A DNA stretch of 64,000 bases, taken from the NCBI RefSeq assembly GCF_003626695.1, contig NZ_RBAH01000033.1:1-64000 (forward strand). Reading direction: 5' to 3'. The position numbers were made by a program, and so were the translations under genes. The notes below the pieces were generated by a model. It saw only the letters and a list, made by a program, of their open reading frames with translations. It did no database searches and was not told where the DNA came from. This stretch comes from Paenibacillus ginsengarvi (lineage in GTDB: Bacteria; Bacillota; Bacilli; Paenibacillales; NBRC-103111). Of this stretch, positions 52,865-59,809 are shown one piece after another (position 1 is the first letter of the stretch; every line of letters starts with the position of its first letter).

Positions 52865-53632
52865 ATGAGATTTGATAACAAAGTGTTCATCGTTACCGGC
52901 GGAGGGACCGGAATCGGGCGGGCAACCGCTATACGGTTGGCTGGCGAAGGGGCTCGCGTAGTCATCGCGAACCGGTCGGAGATGAATGCCCAAGAGACCC
53001 TGGAGCAGATTGATGGTCTGGCGGGACTTGGGCTGTTCGTGAAGACGGATGTCGGGCAGCATGACGATATTCGGAACTTGATCCATACCACGATAAATAC
53101 CTACGGGCGGCTGGACGGGATCGTCCATAGCGCCGCCATTGAATCCTTACGGGGAGTCGTGGATTTATCGATCGAGGAGTGGCACACGACCCTCAATGTC
53201 AATCTAACTTCTGCCTTTCTGCTCGGGAAATACGGGATTCCGCCTATGATCGATACAGGTGGGGGCGTGATCATCCATGTCGCTTCGGTTCATGCTCAAG
53301 CTACGATACGCAATTATGCGGCCTACGCCGCTTCCAAGGGAGGCTTGATGGCGCTGACCCGAAGCATGGCCATCGATTATGCCAAGCAGGGGATCCGCGT
53401 GAATGCCGTCCTTCCGGGCGCTACCGATACCGGCATGTTGAATCGATATGCGGAATTGGGGGGATTGTTTCATGCGGATCTGAACGAAGCATGGAAAGAC
53501 TCTCAACCGCTGGGCCGAATCGGAAAACCTGAAGAGATCGCGAATCTGATTTGTTTCCTGTCCAGTGATGAAGCCAAGTTTATTATTGGTTCCGGGATGG
53601 TCATCGACGGAGGGATGCTGGCCGAGTTGTAG
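52865..53632 (+). CDS. Short-chain dehydrogenase/reductase (classical)
   Basis: 255 residues. TGGGTGIGRA cofactor motif, NAG-type strand replaced by IVHSAAIES, catalytic Ser in IIHVASVHAQ, YAASK active site and the ending VIDGGMLAEL. Third dehydrogenase in a row; together with the two before it, it suggests oxidation and isomerisation of a desulfated sugar or uronate. Confidence 0.93.
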   Translation: MRFDNKVFIVTGGGTGIGRATAIRLAGEGARVVIANRSEMNAQETLEQIDGLAGLGLFVKTDVGQHDDIRNLIHTTINTYGRLDGIVHSAAIESLRGVVDLSIEEWHTTLNVNLTSAFLLGKYGIPPMIDTGGGVIIHVASVHAQATIRNYAAYAASKGGLMALTRSMAIDYAKQGIRVNAVLPGATDTGMLNRYAELGGLFHADLNEAWKDSQPLGRIGKPEEIANLICFLSSDEAKFIIGSGMVIDGGMLAEL

Positions 53633-53668
53633 GAGTAGTGTAACTGCTGGGAGAAGGAGAATCTAACT

Positions 53669-53845
53669 ATGAAACATTTTGTCGTCACGTTGCCCTTGAT
53701 AGATCAAGAAATCAACCAATACCGGGCGGAGACGCTGGAAGAAGCCGAAGAGCTCGCCACCCATGATCCCTATGTGATTCACGGCGCACGGTCGTGTGAA
53801 ATCCGCGAGTGGTTCATCGTGGAAAGAGGGCGAGAGTATGAATGA
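53669..53845 (+). CDS. Mini YCII-domain protein
   Basis: 58 residues from an ATG after GAGAAGGAGA. Begins MKHFVVTLPLI, the YCII first strand, and continues RAETLEEAEELATHDPYVIH and CEIREWFIV, the usual second half. The central 35-40 residues of ordinary YCII proteins (about 95 residues) are missing, though the frame is intact and the ribosome site good. Overlaps the nucleoside-hydrolase start by 8 bases. Whether it folds is uncertain. Confidence 0.65.
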   Translation: MKHFVVTLPLIDQEINQYRAETLEEAEELATHDPYVIHGARSCEIREWFIVERGREYE

Positions 53846-54860
53846 AGAGATGTTTGCGAACAGAATCATAATCGATACGGATATTGGAACCGGGGCCGTA
53901 CTCGGAGGGGACCCGGACGATGCTATAGCCCTTGCGCTCGCCATGAACTCACCGGAAATCAAGCTGGAAGGCGTGACCACAGTTTATAGAGATGCAATAC
54001 CGCGCGCCCGCTTCGCACAAAAGATCCTGCATTTGGGAGGAAGGGATGACATTGACGTTTATCCCGGATTAAGCGAAACGATGCTGTGCAATCGTCCTGG
54101 CGGGCATACCATTGACGGATTGCCTTGGGAGGCCGGTCGCGAGGATGAAGGTGTTGACATCGGAAGGGAATGGAAAGGGCATGCGGTTGACTTCATGATC
54201 AAGACCATTATGGACAATCCCGGGGAAATCACACTTGTGGCTCTCGGTCCACTGACCAATGTGGCCGTGGCCATGGTCCGGGAGCCCAGGATCATCAAAT
54301 TTGTCAAGGAAATTATCCTGATGGGGGGAGCTCACCGACTGGGGGGCAACGGAGCGGGGCTGAACCCTGCCGAAGCTAACGTAAAGCGCGATCCCGAAGC
54401 GGCTTCCGTCGTGTTTTCATCCCAAGCACCGATTGTGATGGTTGGATTAGACGTTACTATGAAGGTGAGATTCACGCAAAATGAATGCGACCTGTTGCGA
54501 AAATCAGGAAATCCGCTGAACGAAATGCTGGCGAACATGGTAGAACAATGGTTTGAAGTGATTCGCACCAAGAGACCGGATATCCGTCAAACCGGCCAAG
54601 ATAAAACACATATGCAAGATCCATTAGCCGTCTCCCTATTGTTGAACCGTTCGTTGGTTACCACCCGAAAAATGAAAGTAACGGTCGAGTATGATCACCG
54701 TGTAGGTACCGGCCAAACCGTTGCAATAGCTCCGGAAGAGAGCATATGGCTGGACTTGGGAAACACTCGCGGAAATGTCGAGGCCTGTATCGATGTAGAC
54801 AGCGAGGCTTTTCGTGAGCTGCTGCTCGAGAGGCTGAATTGTACCCATTGTAGAATTTGA
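53838..54860 (+). CDS. Nucleoside hydrolase-like protein
   Basis: 340 residues from the ATG at 53838, inside the end of the YCII gene. The calcium-binding signature is present but stretched: IIIDTDIG, then TGAVLGG, then DPDDAIALALA, where most members have DTDxGxDDA in one block. The late GHV-type loop reads QDPLAVSLLLN. These enzymes release base from ribonucleosides; some act on related N-glycosides or pseudo-nucleosides. In this operon a sugar-linked substrate is possible. No terminator of strength follows. Confidence 0.88.
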   Translation: MNEEMFANRIIIDTDIGTGAVLGGDPDDAIALALAMNSPEIKLEGVTTVYRDAIPRARFAQKILHLGGRDDIDVYPGLSETMLCNRPGGHTIDGLPWEAGREDEGVDIGREWKGHAVDFMIKTIMDNPGEITLVALGPLTNVAVAMVREPRIIKFVKEIILMGGAHRLGGNGAGLNPAEANVKRDPEAASVVFSSQAPIVMVGLDVTMKVRFTQNECDLLRKSGNPLNEMLANMVEQWFEVIRTKRPDIRQTGQDKTHMQDPLAVSLLLNRSLVTTRKMKVTVEYDHRVGTGQTVAIAPEESIWLDLGNTRGNVEACIDVDSEAFRELLLERLNCTHCRI

Positions 54861-55079
54861 GTGCATTGTGAAAAAAAAGACCAACCTGGAATGGTGAAAA
54901 ACGCCGGGGCTTGTAGAATAATAAGGACCGATTGGAAAATGATTGATTGAATAGAATGGAGCGGTTGTTTTATGGTTTTATTAACTCGACGACATTCCGT
55001 TCCCATTGCGACACAATCCCTGTGAAACTGTCAGAAAGGAGGGGTGAATAGTACTTTATATTTTATAAGACCTGTGAGT

Positions 55080-55241
55080 AGAGAATCCGACTGCAGGAAC
55101 GGATCAAGCCATGATCGTGGACGCGATGGCGGATCATCTCGAGCCATGCTTCGTTGTAAGCGCTGTCGTAATCGGATGGATTTACTGGCAACAAGATATT
55201 CCCGAGGCAATCAGCAAATCGAAAGGGAGGATGTTATTGAA
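55080..55241 (+). pseudogene. Possible remnant of a PcRGLX-like gene
   Basis: Bases 55083-55125 resemble part of the lyase gene at 38380-38420: GAATCCG, then GAACGGATCAAGC and ATGATCGTGGACGCG in the same order, with one or two bases missing between. Protein reading ERIK / MIVDAMADHLEPCFV compares with ERIKQMIVDALEDYVEHCYV. The likeness ends after about 80 bases. It suggests a decayed paralogue before the beta-helix gene. The rest of the 54861-55241 gap shows no gene. Confidence 0.4.
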
Positions 55242-55973
55242 ATGACCAACAAGGTGAAACCAAGGATGAAATTTATTTTTGTTGTTGCCTTACTTATTTC
55301 ACTTGTTTTTCCTACTTCGATATGGGCGGGATATACGCATGCGCCTATTACAATTACAAACCCGGCCTCGCCGATCAATATAACGGTGAACGGCAAATTA
55401 GTGAAATCGGATTTACCGCCCCAATTTAACGACGGTAAAATATGGGTATCCGCCGAGGCAATGGCTCATTATCTATATTCGGTATTTTATGAAACTACCG
55501 ATCACACTCAATTTGTTTTAAAAAATGATTACTATAAAATGACAGCCGCATACGGAAGCAACCAAGTAACAGTAAATAACGGTTCAACGACTACAACCAT
55601 TACTACCGCAATGCCCTTTAAAGACGGCTATAGAAGTTTTATCCCATTGGATACGCTCATGTATGCGTTTGAAGCCACATATACGTGGAATGCTGGGAGC
55701 AATACGGCGGAAGTTCTCTATGATGAAAACCGGCATCTTACCGATGAGGCTGCTATACCTACAGCCGTGCCTGGTGTTGATATAACAGCCGTAGGAAAAT
55801 CGAGAGACGGCTATTATAGGATTCCGCTTAGCGATCCGAATGCTGTAGTAACGGTATGGCGGAAGTCGGCGGATCCAGCCAACTATGTCATCCCTGCTAA
55901 ACCGAGAAATACGGGCAACGCTTGGCTTGAAATGCCTAAGCCCGGTTATAATGCGGCAAATAGGCGCCTTTGA
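55242..55973 (+). CDS. Amino-terminal part of a secreted beta-helix protein (frameshifted)
   Basis: 243 residues from the ATG at 55242 after AAAGGGAGG; an earlier GTG at 55044 is in frame but crosses remnant DNA. Signal peptide about 1-32 (FIFVVALLISLVFPTSIWA). Residues 40-150 match the copper-amine-oxidase-N/stalk-like domain found in many Paenibacillus surface proteins (ITVNGKLVKSDLPPQFNDGK ... SFIPLDTLMYAF). The frame ends at NAANRRL, and the same protein appears to continue in another frame from about 55951, so one insertion or deletion has split the gene. Confidence 0.8.
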   Translation: MTNKVKPRMKFIFVVALLISLVFPTSIWAGYTHAPITITNPASPINITVNGKLVKSDLPPQFNDGKIWVSAEAMAHYLYSVFYETTDHTQFVLKNDYYKMTAAYGSNQVTVNNGSTTTTITTAMPFKDGYRSFIPLDTLMYAFEATYTWNAGSNTAEVLYDENRHLTDEAAIPTAVPGVDITAVGKSRDGYYRIPLSDPNAVVTVWRKSADPANYVIPAKPRNTGNAWLEMPKPGYNAANRRL

Positions 55974-58900
55974 AGGAGGCATTAGTTATGCGGGCGGCCC
56001 CGGCAACGAAATCATTCGCGTTAGAATTAAATACTCAGACGGCATCACGCCGGATAAGTGGTTTAAAACCACCATTTCCACAGTTGTCGGGGGCGGTAAC
56101 AGTATACCCGACTACACCTATCATCTAAGAAGTACGTTCAATAATATAAGCGTGTATCTGGATTATTTCGGTTATACGGCCGGAGATTCAATTACATATA
56201 CGCTTCCAGTTGCATCTCCTAACACCATGCAAGTTCCCCTTGATCCTGCAAATGAGGTGCGTTTCAGGAAAGTAGGAGCTGTGGCATGGGAAGAAGGCCT
56301 TTCACTGGCATACGATTCGGCTAACAGGAATTTCAGAGGCTCTATCATCGGTCTTGAGCCCGACACGGAATATGAAGTGCAAGTGAAAGTCCTTAAGGAC
56401 AATTCTACGTACACCGATATAATCCGAACATGGAAAGAAGACGTCCCGATCGCAAGGGACATCCCTATCTCATCCATCTATGAGCCGGGTAAACCGCTGT
56501 CCGTTCAAGGGTTGAGAGGAACAGCAAGCGGATATATCCGTATTATCGGAGACGGAACTACTGTGATCGAAGTAACCGATGAATTTTGGGAAGCGGTCAT
56601 GATCGCGCAGTCCGAATATGTGATTTTGGAAAACTTAATCATCCGGGGAGGCAAAAGGAGCGGGATCTCGGTTCTCAGTTCCAGTCACCACATCCGAATT
56701 ATCAATAGTGATATTTCCGGTTTCGGAAGAGAAGCAACCCTCTACTTGGGAAAGCAAACGATAGTCAACAATTCAAATCCGAATCTGGCTGTTGACCTGC
56801 GCACAGGGCAAGTTTATTCTGCCAACGCCACGCCTGTCAACAATGACTCGGGTATCCATGTAAGCGACGCAAGTTATCTCGTCATTGAAAAAAACTTTAT
56901 TCATAATGCAAGAACAAAATCCAATGCATGGAATGCTGGCGGAGGTAGAGGATGGTACGAAAATGTGCCGGGGTTCTTCGAATGGAATGAAAAACATCCG
57001 CAAGGTGTAAGCGGCATGTATGCAAGAGGAGGAGTAGGCGTCGTGATTCGATACAACGACATTGTCGGAAGCGACGATCACCGTTTTAACGCTCTCATTG
57101 AAACTTACGGAAATCACGATACAGACGGCGGTATCGGGGTCGATTCCGACGTATACGGAAACTATTTGGCGTTTGGTCAAGCCGACAGCATGGAATTAGA
57201 AGGCTCGAATATGAACGTAAGGTTTTACAACAACAAAATAGAGGGCATGTCTGGCGGCTTAGGGATGGATTCGGTTTATATAGGTCCCGTGTATGTGTTT
57301 AGAAATCTGATCACGAACTTGGGTGACGAATGGGGATTGGTTACAGGAGTAACCAAGCACGGAACAGATCCTGCTGATTGGAGAATGGGATTGGGCGTTA
57401 ACTATCTGTTTAACAATACGATCATTAGTCCAATGGGTCATATAACCCGGAAAGACGCTCAATTATACAGACCGTATTATCGGAATAATATCATTGAATC
57501 CCAAGATAGTCCTGTTGGCGGCCAGAACGTAATTACGCTTAAACATATGTACAATTATCCCGGCGTTAGCTACGATTACGACTTGCTTAACGGAGCTTCG
57601 ACATCCACGAATAATACCAGTACCGGCGGACCTGTGCCGATCGTTGAGCCTCACGGGATTACCGGGGTAAAGACCGGAACGGCTATAGCACCCGATTCGA
57701 GCAAAAAGGCGACATTCTCCAACAGAACGGAAGGGGATTATAGCCAAACGAGCGGGAGTCTCGGTTTTGACGCGGGCACCACGATTCCTAACTTTGTAAC
57801 CAGTGCTTCGTACTCAGGCTCCGCACCTGATATTGGAGCTATCGAAAGCGGCAAAGATGTGATCATTCCTACCAGACCAACCGCTTTAAGGTCAGATGGC
57901 AACAAATATCAGGTCAACATTACAGGGAATACAACTCAAACCGTCACGATCAAAACGAACGGTATTCCGACCGGAACCGAATATAATCTACGGAAGAACA
58001 ACGATAATGTTTGGTTTACCGTTACAAATGCTGCAGGCGGTACCAGCGGCACGATTACAGAGGGTGTCGACCTGGTGCTCACTGTAACCGGCTACCCCAA
58101 GAAAATCGGTAAAAATTTCATGGGTGGACAATTCGGAACTACCATAACAAAAGGTCTGGTTGACCTTGCTAATTCGAAGTTTAATGTATTAACGGGTCAA
58201 CCGGCAAAAGGGAAAGGAGCCTTCTTTGTTAAATTGGACGATGGTCTTTCCTTGCCGATTTCGGTATATGTGACGGAAGGCAGCTATAACGCGAGCCATA
58301 ATGTTACCTTTAAAGATGGGGCATTCGAACAAACGATGGCGGTCAATGCAGACGGAATGTCGCTCGGCGCAAAGGTTACACCTCCGACGCGGACAAAAGA
58401 ATTTTATGCCTTCTTAGGCTGGTTCGACGCCACGTATGCGCACAAGTTTGATTTCAGCAAACCAGTCGAAGCGGATACCGTCCTATACGCCAAGTGGCAG
58501 CCGGACACCACTCCGCCCGTAAGCTCTGCAGCTGTGGCCGGAACGGCCGGATCGGGGGGATGGTATAAATCGGACGTCACGGTTTCGCTCTCAGCCTCAT
58601 ATGACATTGCCGGTATCCATGCGACCCAATATGCGTTAACCGTCGTACAGAGCGTTTACGGCACGCCACCGACGATTGGCTTTATAGCATACCCTTCACC
58701 GCTTGTGCTTGGTGACGGCATCTATGATGTGCAGTATCGCTCGATAGATAAGGCGGGCAATGCAGAAACCGCCAAATCCATAATAGTGAAGTCCGATAAG
58801 ATTGCGCCGACGTTTACGGTATCGGCGAACGGAGATCCGCTGATGGAGGGCGCGGTGTTTGATGACAGCCAGCCCGTTACGCTGACTGTTGTAAGCGGAG

Positions 58901-59070
58901 ATAGCTTATCCGGTGTTGCCTCACAGGTGGTTACTGTCGATGGCCAGCCTTACGTGCCGGGAACAGCATTGAATTGGGCAGGTCAGTTAGGAACCCATGT
59001 CGTTCAAGTTACGGTGACGGATCAAGCAGGAAACTCGAGTCAACGGACGACGAATGTCACCGTTAATTGA
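55951..59070 (+). CDS. Beta-helix surface protein, carboxy-terminal part (frameshifted)
   Basis: About 1039 codons continuing the preceding frame after a shift between 55935 and 55985. Order: fibronectin-like strand-rich region (56000-56440, LEPDTEYEVQVKV); right-handed parallel beta-helix (about 56560-57640; VILENLIIRGG, IRIINSDISGFG, LVIEKNFIHN), as in pectate-lyase-like enzymes; Ig-like region; an InlB/Listeria-Bacteroides repeat (about 58290-58500; FYAFLGWFDATYAHKFDF, VLYAKWQPD); and two OmpL47/Ig-like repeats (YDVQYRSIDKAGNAE). It ends in a terminator. Probably an extracellular polysaccharide-active protein; it has no anchor such as SLH domains. Confidence 0.8.
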   Translation: MRQIGAFEGGISYAGGPGNEIIRVRIKYSDGITPDKWFKTTISTVVGGGNSIPDYTYHLRSTFNNISVYLDYFGYTAGDSITYTLPVASPNTMQVPLDPANEVRFRKVGAVAWEEGLSLAYDSANRNFRGSIIGLEPDTEYEVQVKVLKDNSTYTDIIRTWKEDVPIARDIPISSIYEPGKPLSVQGLRGTASGYIRIIGDGTTVIEVTDEFWEAVMIAQSEYVILENLIIRGGKRSGISVLSSSHHIRIINSDISGFGREATLYLGKQTIVNNSNPNLAVDLRTGQVYSANATPVNNDSGIHVSDASYLVIEKNFIHNARTKSNAWNAGGGRGWYENVPGFFEWNEKHPQGVSGMYARGGVGVVIRYNDIVGSDDHRFNALIETYGNHDTDGGIGVDSDVYGNYLAFGQADSMELEGSNMNVRFYNNKIEGMSGGLGMDSVYIGPVYVFRNLITNLGDEWGLVTGVTKHGTDPADWRMGLGVNYLFNNTIISPMGHITRKDAQLYRPYYRNNIIESQDSPVGGQNVITLKHMYNYPGVSYDYDLLNGASTSTNNTSTGGPVPIVEPHGITGVKTGTAIAPDSSKKATFSNRTEGDYSQTSGSLGFDAGTTIPNFVTSASYSGSAPDIGAIESGKDVIIPTRPTALRSDGNKYQVNITGNTTQTVTIKTNGIPTGTEYNLRKNNDNVWFTVTNAAGGTSGTITEGVDLVLTVTGYPKKIGKNFMGGQFGTTITKGLVDLANSKFNVLTGQPAKGKGAFFVKLDDGLSLPISVYVTEGSYNASHNVTFKDGAFEQTMAVNADGMSLGAKVTPPTRTKEFYAFLGWFDATYAHKFDFSKPVEADTVLYAKWQPDTTPPVSSAAVAGTAGSGGWYKSDVTVSLSASYDIAGIHATQYALTVVQSVYGTPPTIGFIAYPSPLVLGDGIYDVQYRSIDKAGNAETAKSIIVKSDKIAPTFTVSANGDPLMEGAVFDDSQPVTLTVVSGDSLSGVASQVVTVDGQPYVPGTALNWAGQLGTHVVQVTVTDQAGNSSQRTTNVTVN

Positions 59071-59106
59071 TTAAACGATTCTAGCACTTCAAAAGTCGAG
59101 TTGCAG

Positions 59107-59136
59107 CCCTGGTCTCGTTATGAGATCAGGGTTTTT
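59107..59136 (+). terminator. Terminator of the beta-helix gene
   Basis: CCCTGGTCTC / GAGATCAGGG stem (one G-U pair) and five T, 36 bases past the stop. It shows the gene's 3' end is natural and not cut by the adjacent IS remnant. Confidence 0.82.
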
Positions 59137-59141
59137 CATGA

Positions 59142-59366
59142 CTCGGACTCGTACAATTCGTGACGTACAAGGCTGAAAGCGCCGGTCGTCAAGTGGTGCG
59201 TGTCGATCCGCGCTATACATCGCAGTGTTGCTCCACATGCCATCACATCGTGAAGAAAACGCTTGCCGAACGTATCCATCGCTGTAAGCAATGCGGTACA
59301 ACGTTAGATCGGGATGTGAATGCGGCGATCAACATCCTGGCGCGCGCGAAGCGGCAAGTCTCGTAA
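59142..59366 (+). pseudogene. TnpB 3' remnant (IS200/IS605 family)
   Basis: The last 70 or so codons of a TnpB RNA-guided nuclease: QFVTYKAESAGRQVVRVDP, the zinc finger C-S-T-C ... C-K-Q-C, and DRDVNAAINIL containing the third RuvC catalytic Asp. About 300 amino-terminal residues, including the other catalytic residues, are missing. The break is right after the preceding gene's terminator. The GTG at 59160 has no ribosome site. Confidence 0.85.
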
Positions 59367-59471
59367 CCGCACAAAGGGAGACTAGGCTCGGACGGAGCCT
59401 TCGGGGAGGGACGAGGTTACGAGTCTCGACGATTCGAGAAGCCCACGGCTTAAGCCGTGAGGAGTCGTCAC
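59367..59471 (+). ncRNA. Putative omegaRNA region and IS605-type right end
   Basis: In TnpB elements the guide RNA scaffold lies at and past the 3' end of tnpB. Here the tail of the remnant leads to GC-rich sequence and the typical right-end hairpin CACGGCTTAAGCCGTG (59444-59459), ending with GAGTCGTCAC at 59462-59471. Any guide would start at about 59472. No left end is seen, so the element cannot move alone. RNA expression is unproven. Confidence 0.5.
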
Positions 59472-59541
59472 AAAGAAGCGCAGGTCAACAATCCGGAGTA
59501 AAAAACATGGAAATATAATATCTTCACAACTTAGCAATAAC

Positions 59542-59580
59542 AAACAACCACGAAGCCGATGTGACGCTTCGTGGTTGTTT
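59542..59580 (+). terminator. Strong terminator-like hairpin
   Basis: AAACAACCACGAAGC / GCTTCGTGGTTGTTT, a perfect 15-bp stem with a 9-base loop and T run on both strands. No gene directly before it except the IS remnant, so it may end an RNA from there. Confidence 0.8.
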
Positions 59581-59630
59581 TACGTTTAATCTTCAAATGA
59601 GGGTCGTCCCTAACGAAAGATCCTGATGCG

Positions 59631-59659
59631 TTGAAAAATCGACATTGAAGTTAGATAAA
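59631..59659 (+). promoter_or_regulatory. Weak promoter candidate for the giant gene
   Basis: TTGAAA (59631-59636), 17 bases, GATAAA (59654-59659), in the AT-rich leader of the giant open frame. Spacing is ideal, but the -10 is only a 4 of 6 match. The remainder of 59581-59809 shows nothing else apart from AAGGAGG before the start. Confidence 0.3.
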
Positions 59660-59809
59660 CAGGAACTAGTCCCCATTTAATTACTGCCAATATTTTCTTA
59701 TTATCTAATTAAGCAGAATAGTCAGATAGCTTATAGCGACAGGTTAAATGCGTTGACTAATGACCTTCGGGAAGCCGTCTTTCAGAGGGTCATATAAAGG
59801 AGGAAAATA

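Noticed and set aside
55044-55241. Upstream GTG start for the stalk-domain gene with AAGGAGG in front
   Set aside because: The ribosome site nearly touches the GTG, the added 66 residues are Arg-rich and precede the signal peptide, and part of this DNA looks like a lyase-gene remnant.
55975-55990. GAAGGAGG followed by an ATG at 55988 as a restart site for the beta-helix part
   Set aside because: That ATG is in the wrong frame relative to the beta-helix protein, so the good spacing is coincidental.
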